Shown piece by piece: positions 12,011 to 23,565 of a stretch of 64,000 nucleotides of DNA (within the stretch, counting starts at the first letter, position 1; the number at the start of each line of letters is the position of its first letter). The stretch lies in contig ML660777.1 in assembly GCA_007570785.1 (NCBI GenBank), positions 2,807,845 through 2,871,844 of the forward strand, given 5' to 3'. The notes beneath the pieces were generated by a model that was not told where the DNA came from, ran no database searches, and saw only the letters and a program-made list of their open reading frames with translations. Origin of the DNA: Antilocapra americana. Its lineage: Eukaryota; Chordata; Mammalia; Artiodactyla; Antilocapridae. A program made the position numbers and the translations under genes.

Positions 12011-12780
12011 CTTCCTACTGTAATGACCCTATTGATTCCTAAGCATTGGTCTTTCAGCATTCCCCACCCCAGGAAGAATAGATGGCTCCAGCTCATGAAG
12101 GAGAAAGCCATGTTCTTAGAAATGCACAACAGCATGATTTACTTTCTTCATTCCCTCAAATGTTCAAGAATACTTTTCCTCTGTTACCAGGCCCAACTTC
12201 ATGGATATGTGACCTATGCAGTCACGTGGAACCCCACACTCTGAACGACCTCATGCTTTTGCTTAAAGTGATGATATCACATCTTGAAATGGCTAACAAC
12301 TTTTGAACAAGCGACTCTACAATCCTATAGGTGCGCCTGCCTATGGCTCTGGGCCTTTAGAAAAGAGCATTCCGCCATGATAAACCCAAAAGTGTTTAAT
12401 ATAATCTAGCATTGCTCAGTGGAGTGTGAGTCTACTTTGTTGTGTTAATTAGGGGTTTTGAGTTCTCTACTTATGCTTCCTACTGTCCCATTTACTTCTT
12501 TTCAGGCAAAGATAAAATATTTCCTGTGTCAAAGTGAGATTTGTTAACATGAAAACAAATATCAAGTTCAGGGCAAAAAATGGATCAGATCAGGCCCTTC
12601 AGTAGTAGCAAAGAGAGGACTGGATCACACTTAAGCTCAAACTCTGTTTCCTGCCCATGACCCTGATACCACATCAGAGAGGGCAGAGCCCTATGCATCC
12701 ACCTGCCTACCCAGCCGGCCCACCTGGAAGGTCAGAGGCAGCAGAGGACTGCCCCTCCGTGGTCCTAGCTGCACTAGTTT

Positions 12781-13198
12781 GACAGAGTGAAGTAAGTCAG
12801 AAAGAGAAAGACAAATATCATATATTAATGCGTATATGTGAAATCTGAAAAAAAAATGGCATAGAAGATGTTATTGACAAAGCAGAAACAGAGACACAGA
12901 CGGAGAGCACAAACATATGTCTATCACAGGAGGGGGGGCAGGGTGGGATGAATTGGGAGATTGGGATTGGCATATATGCCCTATTGGTACTATGTGTAAA
13001 ATAGATAACTAACGGGAGCATACTGGCCAGCACAGGCAACTCTACTCAGTGCTCTGTGGTGACCTAAATGGGAAGGACATCTGAAGCAAAGGAGAAATAT
13101 GTATATGTATCACTGATTCATTTTGCTATTCAGCAGAAACTAACACAACATTGTAAAGTTACTATACTCCAATAAAATTTAAAAAAATATATATATAA
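12781..13198 (+). mobile_element. L1 3' UTR
   Basis: Text such as AGTGAAGTAAGTCAGAAAG, a G-rich run at 12,930, ACTAACACAACATTGTAAAG and CTCCAATAAAATTT followed by an A-rich end. It finishes about 220 bp downstream of ADGB exon 5 in transcript order. Confidence 0.5.
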
Positions 13199-13421
13199 AC
13201 ATTGAAAAGATAAAAAGCACAGGGAACTGGTATCACAGAGGATGCAACTGTGTTCTTTTCAATGTCAATTTACGTATGTAGGACTTTCCCCCTAGTAGGT
13301 ACACAGTTGACAGCCTTTATAAACTGTCTCATCTTCTATTAGTTTCTTTAAAAGCAGGTAAGAGAAACATATTGCAATATGAGAGACACACAAATGTTAA
13401 CACACGTGTACAAGAACTTAC

Positions 13422-13631
13422 CATCCAGTAAAGCTTCACTACATACTTTCCATAGCTATTAAACAAGGGCATATGGCCCTTCACGGCCTTGCATAGAGAG
13501 TATATGTGTTCCCAGGGCTTCCAGACAAGAAGAGGGGCTTCTCCTGCTGTTCCTTTAAAATAATTGGTCAAAGCACTCCCATTGAATATCTTCCACACGG
13601 CATAGATTTCACTGATAATCCATCTCATTAG
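13422..13631 (-). CDS. ADGB: ADGB coding exon 5 (calpain-like domain)
   Basis: The acceptor TACCTCTAG ends at 13,632 and the donor ATG|GTAAGT starts at 13,421. Exactly 70 codons in phase 0 run from [18 protein letters not shown] to YVVKLYWM. Recognisable ADGB features are the aromatic motif [18 protein letters not shown] and the [16 protein letters not shown] end, which in human continues into a GCWRK sequence encoded by the next exon. The exon is the most conserved part of the gene in the window and belongs to the N-terminal calpain-like protease domain. It is flanked by L1 3' ends on both sides (12,781-13,198 and 14,920-15,290). Confidence 0.5.
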
Positions 13632-13906
13632 CTAGAGGTAAAAACCGGTAGTGTTCATTAGTTATTTTTCAATTGTTGGCACTGTAATTTTGGGAATGGG
13701 TGGCAGGTGAAAATCTACTTCCAGTAGTACTATTAGATTCTACTTGTAATATATTCTACATTTTTATTTCTGACATACAGAATAAGGTCATATATCTTGC
13801 TTTTGTTCTCAGAAAATATAATCATAATACAAGCTAAAAATCCTTAGTTAAGAACTGTCTTTCAGAGTAAATGGTCAGTGATTTGATACTGACCATCATT
13901 TTAGCT

Positions 13907-13951
13907 CTGTGTGTGTGTGCGTGTGTGTGCGTGTGCGTGTGTGTGTGTGTG
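13907..13951. repeat. (GT)n microsatellite with GC interruptions
   Basis: GT/GC-type alternating run in ADGB intron 4, about 275 bp upstream of exon 5 in transcript order. Confidence 0.5.
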
Positions 13952-14042
13952 ACAGAAAAGGAGAAAGAAGGGAGGAAGACTGAATGCTTCTGAGAGCAAT
14001 GATGGCTGGCTTTATTTTGGCATTTTTATAAAGGATTCAGCT

Positions 14043-14247
14043 GTGAAAGTGAACGCATTAATTACTCAGTAGTGTCCAACTCTGTGAGCCTCTGGACTAT
14101 AGTTCACCAGGTTCCTTTGTTCATGGGATTCTCCAGGCAAGAATACTGGAGTGGGTTGTCATGCCCTCCTCCAGGGGATCTTCCCAGCTCAGGTATTGAA
14201 CCCATGTCTTTTAAGTCTCTTGCATTGGCAGACGAGTTCTTTATCAC
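14043..14247 (-). mobile_element. Bov-tA SINE, head missing
   Basis: Minus copy ending at GAGTTCTTTATCAC, where the expected GAGCCACCAGGGAAGCC is absent. A BOV-A2 element begins at exactly that point and the missing head does not resume after it. Confidence 0.5.
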
Positions 14248-14518
14248 TGCTGCTGCTGCTAAGTTGCTTCAGTCGTGTCCAACTCCGTGCAACCCCATAG
14301 ACAGCAGCCCACCAGGCATCCCCCATCCCTAGGATTCTCCAGGCAAGAACACGGGAGTGGGTTGCTATTTCCTTCTCCAATGCATGAAAGTGAAAAGTGA
14401 AAGTCGCTCAGTCATGTCCGGACTCCTAGCAAGCCCATGGACTGCAGCCTACCAGGCTCCTCCGTCCTTGGGATTTTCCAGGCAAGAGTACTGGAGTGGG
14501 GTGCCATTGCCTTCTCCG
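14248..14518 (-). mobile_element. BOV-A2 SINE (dimer)
   Basis: Begins with four CTG-type units (TGCTGCTGCTGC), then two Bov-A monomers joined by CAATGCATGAAAGTGAAAAG, ending GCCATTGCCTTCTCCG. Full-length structure and low divergence from the family consensus as I recall it suggest a recent insertion. Confidence 0.5.
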
Positions 14519-14919
14519 CCTTATTGCGCTACTATTCTGTAAATGTGAGAATTTGAGAAGAAAATGATCCTTCTATGTCAAGAAGATCAATTAGACAAGC
14601 AATGAGACGTGAGAAAGAAGTAAAACTAGGCACACACTTAAACACACTCTAAGTCACATATTCCTATGCTGATCAGCCGGTACAGCAGTGCTCTAGGTAA
14701 ACCTCCCACCTGCAAGGTTTTCATCAGGCAGCAAGGCACGGTGAAGAGTTGAAGTTCAGAGTACATTTCACTGCCTGATTTGTAAGGAGATTAAATACTT
14801 GAGTCTGAAGTCAAAAGATTTATATTTTTCTTAATTTGGTTATCCAGAAAGCTTCTTAAAGGTAGGTTAAGTTGAAAAAGGCAAATCAGATATCCTCCTA
14901 TGTACCTGGAGATTTTACT

Positions 14920-15290
14920 ATAGAATTATTTTATACTTCCTTTGTGGAATCCAAAATATGACACAAATGGACCTACCTACAAAACAGAAACAGACTGATA
15001 GACGTAGAGACAGTCTTGTAGTTGCCAAGAAAGAAGGCGGGGGAGAAATGGACTGGGTATTTGGGATTAGCTGATGCAACCTATTATGTATATAATGGAT
15101 AAATAACAAGGTCCTACTGTATAGCACAGTGAACTATATGTAATATCCTGTGATAAATCATACAGAAAATATATACAAAAGAATGCATATATATGTATAT
15201 ATGTAGAATTGAATCACTTTGCTGTACAACAGAAATTAAGACAACATTGTAAATCAACTACACTTCAATAAAAATAAACAAATAAAGCAT
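14920..15290 (+). mobile_element. L1 3' UTR
   Basis: Contains GTACTGTATAGCACAG-like text, AATTGAATCACTTTGCTG, ACAACATTGTAAATCAAC and CACTTCAATAAAAATAAAC. In ADGB intron 4, antisense to the gene. Confidence 0.5.
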
Positions 15291-16046
15291 TTTACACTTC
15301 CATGGAAAATAGGCTAAAGTCTTTAGAATTCATAAAATATAAGACAATTCAGAGATAATTTTATACTACTCAGTACAACGTGACCGAAAAAGTAAATATT
15401 TTGATTTTAGTATTGGTCAAGATGTTAAAGATAAGAAAGACAAAATGTTTGAACTGATAATAACTACACCTCACTCCTATGACTGGGCCTTTGGAGAAAA
15501 TAATGAAAAAATCCCTGTTTCTGATCTAACTACCTTAGGGAAGTGGAACAGGTCTACTTAGGATGGATAGAACCCTGCGTGGAGAGAGAGAAGGTGAATT
15601 CCCACAGGCTGTAGGACTGCTGCACTGAAAATCTGTCTTGTATAGGTGAGATATTGCATTTGAACTGAATCTCCCGATTCCTCCACATGGCAAGTCAGAC
15701 ACCACCAGATACCTACTCTTGGGCATGATGTAGCCTCAAACTGGCAACGACTTTATGGTAATTGCTAGGCACATGGGTCCAGGAGAGAAATGCCCGGATG
15801 GTGAGAACCTGACTACCCTGGTCCATGGCACAAGCAGTGCTAATATTAACATCTCCTCCACTGACTATCTTGCTAAACTCAATTAAAGAGCTTCTCTTCC
15901 TCTTTGAGTGTCTGGGTATGAAATATTCAGTTATACTAAAATTTGAAGGTGAGCAAGAGCACTGAAATTGACCACCTGGGAGTTGTTTAAGCAGGTCCAG
16001 AAGGCATTCTTCAAGGAGTTTTTTGGTTCATACTTCCCCAACCTAC

Positions 16047-16118
16047 CTCACTGCAGAGTAAATGCTCATTGGCTGAAAACAAGTCAAACAGGATTTCATT
16101 TTTCACAACCACTGGAGC
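16047..16118 (-). CDS. ADGB: ADGB coding exon 4
   Basis: The acceptor TATTTCAG ends at 16,119 and the donor GAG|GTAGGT begins at 16,046. The 24 codons in phase 0 read APVVVKNEILFDLFSANEHL then LCSE. The reading frame stays open through the donor into the intron for a few codons, so the GT site rather than a stop marks the end. The LCSE cysteine sits early in the calpain-like region, where calpains carry their nucleophile; whether it is the catalytic Cys is my inference and needs an alignment. The upstream intron starts with an AT-rich, CT-containing branch and acceptor region. Confidence 0.5.
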
Positions 16119-16909
16119 CTGAAATAAAAATATATATATAGAGAGATTGCTCCTTGGGAAAAATAAAGGAAATGTAGTTTGCTGATACAATTTCATGTGC
16201 CACATACAGGCAGACCAAATTTGATTTCATTTCTCACAAAGGAATTGTAAGAAATAAAAAAATAAACATATTATTTTATAAGATAACCTCTGATAGAGCT
16301 GTGACATTAATTTAATAATGTAATGCCTATAAAATACAGTATTTTAACATAACAAAATATTGTAAGCTGTAACATATGCAGATAAATTTAGCATGCATGC
16401 ACACACACAGAGTTTAAAACCTGATTTGAAATTTAAATAAACCACTCAAGTTAAACCTGAAGCTTAGTTAACATCTGGTAGCTAGAAAAATCTCTTCATC
16501 TTGGATAAAAAATATTAACTGAGACAGCTTTTAAAAATCTTGTTTGACTTCAAATCTTGTAATATCTTTTAAAGTTAATTTTGTGGTCATTATTTAATTT
16601 GTATATATCTAAAGTTGCTTTTATGTATTAAGATCAGTAAATGAAAAAGATAATAGCAAATCTTTTAATTTAGCAAGTTTTTAATTAGTTACAATTAATA
16701 TCAACTTTATATATTTAACATACCAAATTAACACGAAAATGACTTTGATTAGCAAAGTAGATTTTTATAGAAAGTCAATCATCTGTGTAACTAGCACCTT
16801 GAAAAGTCAATAAAGTACTCTCAAATGTCTGAGAGAAATTTACCTACAACTATCTTGAAGGCCAGAATTGACTCTTAAGTTCATAATTTACAAGCACAAT
16901 TTATAAAGT

Positions 16910-16912
<3 letters not shown>

Positions 16913-16949
<37 letters not shown>
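16913..16949. repeat. (AT)n microsatellite abutting the assembly gap
   Basis: At least 18 AT units running into the N block; it probably caused the assembly break. Confidence 0.5.
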
Positions 16950-17049
16950 NNNNNNNNNNNNNNNNNNNNNNNNNNNNNNNNNNNNNNNNNNNNNNNNNNN
17001 NNNNNNNNNNNNNNNNNNNNNNNNNNNNNNNNNNNNNNNNNNNNNNNNN
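16950..17049. other. Assembly gap of exactly 100 N
   Basis: One hundred N between an AT dinucleotide run and the middle of a Bov-tA SINE. A round 100 is the usual placeholder for a gap of unknown size. The missing sequence should include at least the tRNA-like head of the Bov-tA that resumes at 17,050. Confidence 0.5.
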
Positions 17050-17230
17050 CTGCCTGCCAATGCAGGAGACACAGGAGATGTAGGTTCGATCCCTGGGTCA
17101 GGGAGATCCCCTGGAGAAGGAAATGGCAACCTACTCCAGTATCCTTGCCTGGGAAATCCCATGAACAGGTGAGACTGGCAGGCTACAGTCCATGAGGATG
17201 CAAAGAGTCACAAATGACGTGATGACTAAA
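17050..17230 (+). mobile_element. Bov-tA SINE, 5' end lost in the assembly gap
   Basis: Resumes at CTGCCTGCCAATGCAGGAG in the tRNA-like region, with a small internal duplication (GAGACACAGGAGATG), and ends GATGACTAAACAACAACAA. Confidence 0.5.
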
Positions 17231-17321
17231 CAACAACAATATATATTCAGCAAATTTTATATAGAAAGATCATTACTGTTTTACAATATTTTTGTCTAAA
17301 GTTTATGTATGTCTATATTTA

Positions 17322-17520
17322 TTGGCTTAGATGGTAAAGAATCTGCCTGCAACACAGAAGACCCAGGTTTTATTCCTGGGTCAGGAAGAGCCCCTGGAGA
17401 AGGGAATGGCACCCCACTCTAGTATTCTTGCCTGGCGAATTTCGTGGGCAAGAGGAGCCTGATTGGCTACAGTCTATGGGATCCCAAAGGATCAGACAAA
17501 ACTGGGTGACTAGCATTTTC
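17322..17520 (+). mobile_element. Bov-tA SINE
   Basis: Head shortened (TTGGCTTAGATGGTAAAG), body intact to GTGACTAGCATTTTCAC. It lies about 90 bp after the preceding Bov-tA in the same orientation. Confidence 0.5.
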
Positions 17521-18905
17521 ACTTTTTCTTGTCCATATTTAATGTCTCAAAATCAAATGTGTTTATCACTGTGGATTCAGGCAACACAACTTGGCCAGCA
17601 CTATTCTAAAACCTTACTGCTTGGCTAGACTTCCAGTTCTGGCTGTTCTGGCCCACTCCTAGCATGACCGACCAAGAGAAGGGGTCAGTGCCAAGGGAGA
17701 GAGGTAAGGAGATGGGTGACAGTGTTTCAATACGGTGGGGGTGTCATTGTCAACAAGGAATTCATTTATGTTTGGTACAGGTGTATCTTTCAGACCGAAG
17801 GTATGCTAAAAAGATAAAAAGGTGGAAAATTCTCCTGCTTATTCAAACTTACGACCCTCTCACTTCATGGAATTCATATTCTTCATTTGCTTGGAATGTA
17901 AATTCTGTACTTAGAGTGAGTAGAGCCTGAGTATTCTTAATAATACATACATATTAAGTGAATTGTATTAACATCACAGAATTTGCATTCTTCATTTCAA
18001 AGTCACCTAACAATATAACTAATTTAAAAGTATGGTTTGTATAAATTTGATTTATTTTATTTAAAATGTTTTACAGACAGGCATTGAAAAAGTACTCTGA
18101 TGGACAAAGATGTACTTTCTTATTTTCTCATTTTAATAAGTATTTAAGGTTTAGTGTTACTGACTTTCTTAACTAATAACAATAATTGAAAATATGATGA
18201 ATAAACTGTATTTTCTTCATTAGTAGCAGTGCTTCTAAAAGCTAAAACTTTTAGGAATAAAATCACTTTATATAGAAACAAAGATGCAATGAATTCCATA
18301 ATCACAGAAGAAACTGCTCCATTTTAATCTTTTGACTAGCATTAAGTACCTAATTTAGCCTACTAAGATAGATCAATGTGTCTAAAGCTTTAATGTATAT
18401 AAGCACTATTTAAAATGAAGTTTTCTTGGGTCATGTCCACATCAGTATGATTCAAATGGAGTTCAGATATGAGAGTGGCCCTTGGAAAATGCCTCAAAAA
18501 TTCCTTGAAGAGAGAAATCCAAGTGCTATTCTCTTAGACTGGAAAATTAATGCTAATGAGCTCTAACCTAAAAAGACCCTTACATAAGATAAGAAGCAGA
18601 GAGGAGAAAGTGTGTCAGGATTTAAGGAAAAATTTTGTGCAACATTTAGCTAATAATTTGACATCATGCAGAGAAGAAGAAAACTTGAGGCCTTAAACAA
18701 AATGTCAATATTCTTTTGGAAACCAGTACAAACTATGTTGATAAATATTTATTTCTAATTTAAATGCCAAAAAGTAATTACCTTTTCTTACTAGATACCA
18801 CAGGAAAACTACCTTAAATTATTTTTAAAATGCAAATTTTCAAAACTAGGATATTATATCTCATAGCTAATACAAATTTTGTTTAATAGTAAAATTATCT
18901 CTTAC

Positions 18906-18998
18906 CCGATTGATTAAAAAATCCTGTGGACGTTTCCAGGAATAAATTTTCAATGATGATGGTAACTCAATTTTTCCTTCAGGGTCTTCAAAAAAGTG
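18906..18998 (-). CDS. ADGB: ADGB coding exon 3
   Basis: The acceptor reads ...TTTTATGTAG ending at 18,999 and the donor is CGG|GTAAG at 18,905. The exon is exactly 31 codons in phase 0, beginning [20 protein letters not shown] and ending [11 protein letters not shown]. It joins exon 2 to give [10 protein letters not shown], matching human [10 protein letters not shown]. In family terms this leads into the calpain-like domain. It is too short to stand out as an open reading frame and is recognisable only by the splice signals and the protein match. Confidence 0.5.
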
Positions 18999-19469
18999 CT
19001 ACATAAAAAAAAATGTGTTAAGTTTTTTCTCTATATAGTTTTATTAAAATCAAAGCAACTTTATCCCAATAAAAATGAATATATCAAATTAATCTGAACA
19101 ATAAAGAAGCATTTATAGAGGAATTTGTGTTTCTGTTCTCAGAAATAGTTCATAAAGTACTTAGAGAATATTGAATTAACATTGCTGTAATTAATTAATG
19201 AAACCTTGGTTATTAAATAGCATTTTGATTACAGACGAAGTAATCCAAACAAGCATGAGCTGCTTTGGAGTGTGAATTAGGTATGATAAGGAGACAATTT
19301 TGAATGGACCAGTAAGGCCATATTTTCCACTGAAAATATTGTTTTTTTCATCTAAGTAGAGAAGATTTAAAAAATATTTACTTATTTTTAAATAGATAGA
19401 ATCATAAAAAAGGATTGCATGTAAATGAAATTTGTACCTTTGACCTGACTTTGATTTATTAATCATTTT

Positions 19470-20085
19470 AATTAAACTTGTTATTTTGATGTAATCATGA
19501 TTCATAAACCATCGTATGAAATGATACAGAAAGTTCCTTGGTTCTCCATCCAGTTTCTCCCAGTAGTAACACCTTAAAAATCTGTAGTACACAATCAGAA
19601 TATTGACATTGACACAGACAAGACTACAGAACAGTTCCATCAGCACAAGGAGCCTCGTTATACCTTTGTACAGCCACAGGCACCCTCCAGCTCCCCAGTC
19701 TGTTTAATCCATACCAATTGGCAATTGCTAGTTTAGTCTTGACTTTTATAATTTTGTTATTTCAGTCATGTTATATGAATAGAACAACATAGTCTGTAAC
19801 CCTTTGGATTTATTTCTCTGCCTAATTCCCTGGAGATTCAATCCATTCAAGTTTTTGCACGTGTCAATAGTTGGTTGTTTATTGCTGAGTAATATTTCAT
19901 GCTACAGATATTTGTTCATTTACCATCTGCCCATTGAAGGACAATTGAGCTGTTTCCAGTTTCAGGCTGTTACTAATAAAGCTGCAATGAACATTGTGTA
20001 CAGGTTATTGGTTTTTGTGTGAATGTAAGTTTCCATTTTTCTGGAACAAATGCACAAAAAGGCAATCAATTCATTAGTTTTTGAC
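19470..20085 (-). mobile_element. Old L1M 3' UTR
   Basis: Minus-orientation L1 text: TATTGCTGAGTAATATTTC, CCATCTGCCCATTGAAGGAC, GTTACTAATAAAGCTGC, with the 3' end toward 19,470 (in reverse, TTTAATTAAAATG). Strongly diverged. Part of the spurious 151-codon frame at 19,191-19,646 lies here. Confidence 0.5.
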
Positions 20086-20107
20086 CCCCAACTGTGGGTC
20101 AATTGGT

Positions 20108-20472
20108 GAATTCAGATTTCTCAAGAGACAGGTCAGGTGATCTGGTATTCCCATCTCTTGAAGAATTTTCCAGTTTATTGTGATCCACACAGGAAGAAAG
20201 GCTTTGGCATAGTCAATAAAGCAGAAATAGATGTTTTTCTGGAACTCTCTTGCTTTTTTTTGATGAGCCAGCAGATGTTGGCAATTTGATCTCTGATTCC
20301 TCTGCTTTTTCTAAAACCTTTTCTTGAACATCTGGAAGTTCATTGTTCAAGTATTGCTGAAGCCTGGCTTGGAGAATTTTGGGCATTACTTTCCTAGCGT
20401 GTGAGATGATTGCAATTGTGTGGTAGTTTGAGCATTCTTTGGCATTGCCTTTCTTTGGCATTGGAATGAGTT
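20108..20472 (-). mobile_element. BovB internal RT fragment
   Basis: Truncated at both ends; covers the middle of the RT domain only (GCATTACTTTCCTAGCGTG, TGGCATAGTCAATAAAGC). The frame is broken by small indels, e.g. within 20,190-20,270. Confidence 0.5.
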
Positions 20473-21732
20473 TATGTGCCACCATATCGTAGAAATGCAA
20501 TCACAAGGCTTGGAGTGTCCATGACTCACTTCAGTGGAGAAGTTGTTGCTCCCTAACCAATGAGCAACAAATGTTCTTGTGGAACAGAACTGGGGGTGGG
20601 AAGCAGGGTTCTATCTCAGATGGCACTGCTTTGCATTGTCATAACAACCAGGATTTGAGCAGTGCTTTCCAACCTTCTGAAAGCTGCATTGAAAGAATGG
20701 GGTATTGGCTAGGTTCTGAAATGTCAAGCTCCAGCAGAATAGTCTCTATTGACAGTGGTAGTACAAGGGGAGTGCTTCCCAAAGCATGCAGGTTCGTACA
20801 GCATCCAGCAATAGTCCTATGTGTTACCCCCAAATAAAATGAACATCAAATGACCAGCACACTTATTTCCACTCCAGTCTCAATGGTTTTCTTCTGATAA
20901 ATTTTCTTCCAGTAGACTTACCCTTGATTCAATAACATTGAAAAGTTCCAGAATTCAATACCTGACCTTCCAGAGATCTGTAAGAACTTTTCATAATCAT
21001 CTGGTAAAAGTATGCTTGTATTGTGAGGTCCTTAAAATACTATTTTGTATCTCATTTCCTATTTCAGAGTTTTTAGGTACTCTGTTCTCTTCCCTGTTGC
21101 TTCTTTATAATTTGGACTAACTTATCTCTGAATCTTTCCCAGTGCTCAGCTGCTCAACTGAGAATCTGCAAAACCTATCTTGCTGATGAAAATTCCCAAA
21201 CAATCCCTATAATATCTGAATTTCTATTAAAATATGTAAAACATGACCATTTTCATTTGAACTCAGAGATTTCAAAAGTCCTTTGCATCTAAACATTTCA
21301 TAATTACCTTAGGTATGGTACAAAGACTACATTATCTCACATATTGTTATTTGAAATTGTTCAAATACTAACAATGTCAGTAATTAATTATATTTACTAC
21401 CTTTTGTGTAAACAAATTACTGATATGAATCATGCAGTTTGTGATTCTGCCCTTTGTGAAGAAAATGTAAATGCTAATAAGTACCATCTCTGAGAGCTCT
21501 TTGCAAATAAAGACAATAGAGTTCAACCTAGCCATTACGGCAATTTTGTGTTTTGAAAATTGTACCATGTTCTAAAAGTACTTCTGTTGAATGAATTACT
21601 GCATCAAATAAATGGGCCATATTTAAATGAATTTTTTTTTTAATGCTGAGTAATATTCCATTGTGTATAATGAAAGCAAGATTAGTATTTTCTACAAAGA
21701 GGTTTTTAGAAATAAATATTCTTAAGTAAGTA

Positions 21733-23495
21733 ATTTAAATAAATAGGCAGAGTGACAATATACAGCCTTGACATACTCCTTTTCCTATCTGGAACCAGTC
21801 TGTTGTTCCATGTCCAGTTCTAACTGTTGCTTCCTGACCTGCATACAGGTTTCTCAAGAGACAGGTCAGGTGGTCTGGTATTCTCATCTCTTGAAGAATT
21901 TTCCACAGTTTATTGTGATCCACACAGTCAAAGGTTTTGGCATAGTCAATAAAGCAGAAATAGATGTTTTTCTGGAATTCTCTTGCTTTTTTGATGATCC
22001 AGCAAATGCTGGCAATTCGATCTCTGGTTCCTCTGCCTTTTCTAAATCCAGTTTGAACATCTGGAAGTTCACAGTTCACGTATTGCTGAAGCCTGGCTTA
22101 GAGAATTTTGAGGATTACTTTCCTAGCGTGTGAGCTGAGTGCAATTGTGTGGTAGTTTGAGCATTCTTTGGTATTGCCTTTCTTTGATGATCACACCATC
22201 GTGGTTATCTGGGTCATGAAAATCTTTTTTGTACAATTCTTCTGTGTATTCTTGCCACCTCTTCTTAATATCTTCTGCTTCTATTAGGTCTATACCATTT
22301 CTGTCCTTTACTGAGCCCCTCTTTGCATGAAATGTTCCCTTGGTATCTCTAATTTTCTTGAAGAGATCTCTAGCCTTTCCCATTCTACTGTTTTCCTCTA
22401 ATGCTTTGCATTGATCACTGAGGAAGGCTTTCTTATTTCTCCTTGCTATTCTTTGGAAGTCAGCATTCAGATGGGAGAATATCTTTCCTTTTCTCCTTTG
22501 CTTTTCGCTTCTCTTTTCACAGCTATTTGTAAGGCCTCCTCAGACAGCCATTTTGCTTTTTTGCATTTCTTTTCCACGGGGATGGTCTTAATCCCTGTCT
22601 CCTGTACAACGTCACAAATCTCCATCCATAGTTCGTCAGGCACTCTGTCTATGGGCTGGAAGAAGCACAAGCTTGAATCAATATTGCCAGGAGAAATATC
22701 AGTAACCTCAGATATGCAGACAACACCACCCTTATGGCAGAAAGTGAAGAAAAACTAAAACGCCTCTTGATGAAAGTGAAAGAGGAGAGTAAAAAAGTTG
22801 GCTGAAAGCTTAACATTCAGAAAACTAATATCATGGCATCTGGTCCCATCACTTCAAGGCAAATAGATGGGGAAACAGTGGAAACAGTGTCAGACTTTAT
22901 TTTTGGGGGCTCCAAAATCACTGCAGATGGTGATTGCAGCCATGAAATTAAAAGACGCTTGCTCCTTGGAAGGAAAGTTATGACCAACCTAGATAGTATA
23001 TTTAAAAGCAGAAACATTACTTTGCCAACAAAGGTCCATCTAGTCAAGGCTACGGTTTTTCTAGTAGTTGTGTATGGATGTGAGAGTTGGACTATAAAGA
23101 AAGCTGAGTGCCAAAGAATTGATGCTTTTGAACTGTGGTGTAGGAAAATACTCTTAAGAGTCCCTTGGACTGCAAGAAGATCCAACCAGTCCATCCTAAA
23201 GGAGATCATTCCTGGGTGTTCATTGGAAGGACTCATGTTGAAGCTGAAACTCCAATACTTTGGCCACCTCATGAGAAGTGTTGACTCATTGGAAAAGACC
23301 CTGATGTTGGGAAAGATTGTAGGCAGGAGGAGAAGGGGATGACAGAGGATGAAATGGTTGGATGGCATACTGACTCAATGGACACGAGTTTGGGTAGACT
23401 CCGGCAGTTCATGATGGATAGGGAGGCTTGGCGTCCTGTGATTCATGGGGTCACAAAGAGGTGGGCATGACTGAGCGACTGAACTGAACTGAAAC
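21733..23495. mobile_element. BovB with inverted 5' half (twin-priming structure)
   Basis: 21,733-22,653 is BovB in minus orientation, from the endonuclease-RT linker to the palm region. At 22,653/22,654 the orientation flips and 22,654-23,495 is the 3' part in plus orientation, ending GAGCGACTGAACTGAACTGA. The outer end of the inverted part and the inner start of the direct part are neighbours in the BovB consensus. A short AATTTAA occurs at both ends (21,732-21,738; 23,496-23,502). The direct part has YADN for YADD. An internal deletion is visible near 22,190. Confidence 0.5.
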
Positions 23496-23565
23496 AATTT
23501 AACTGGAAACTTTAGGAACTCAGTTCTCAGCTCCAATCTCAGGGACGCACCATGTTTAAAAGCCA

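Larger units (their letters stand above)
1..13421 (-). other. ADGB: ADGB intron 5 (partial): repeats plus unassigned AT-rich sequence
   Basis: Begins with the exon 5 donor and continues past the left edge. I looked for the next ADGB exon (human continues GCWRKITIDDF, recalled) and found none. Named repeats are listed separately. I assign nothing to about 583-1,355, 3,460-4,200, 6,570-6,834, 7,097-7,855, 8,061-8,672, 8,865-9,640, 10,382-11,806, 12,022-12,780 and 13,199-13,421. These are AT-rich and hold no coding match I recognise. Confidence 0.5.
13632..16046 (-). other. ADGB: ADGB intron 4
   Basis: About 2.4 kb between exons 4 and 5. It contains a GT microsatellite, a Bov-tA joined to a BOV-A2 and an L1 3' end. 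I see nothing recognisable in 13,632-13,905, 14,519-14,920 and 15,291-16,046. Confidence 0.5.
16119..18905 (-). other. ADGB: ADGB intron 3, containing an assembly gap
   Basis: About 2.8 kb as assembled, but its true length is unknown because of the 100-N gap. Two Bov-tA copies lie beside the gap. 16,119-16,912 and 17,521-18,905 are AT-rich sequence without an assignment. Confidence 0.5.

Noticed and set aside
1..13421. ADGB exon 6 downstream of exon 5
   Set aside because: I searched by eye for the reverse complement of the expected GCWRK...DDF coding sequence and found no match; a protein-to-genome alignment would settle it.
16881..17162. 93-codon minus-strand frame
   Set aside because: It runs through the 100-N gap and its ends are AT repeat and Bov-tA.
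19191..19646. 151-codon minus-strand frame in ADGB intron 2
   Set aside because: About one third is old L1 3' UTR, the rest is AT-rich with no protein match; codon use is driven by composition.
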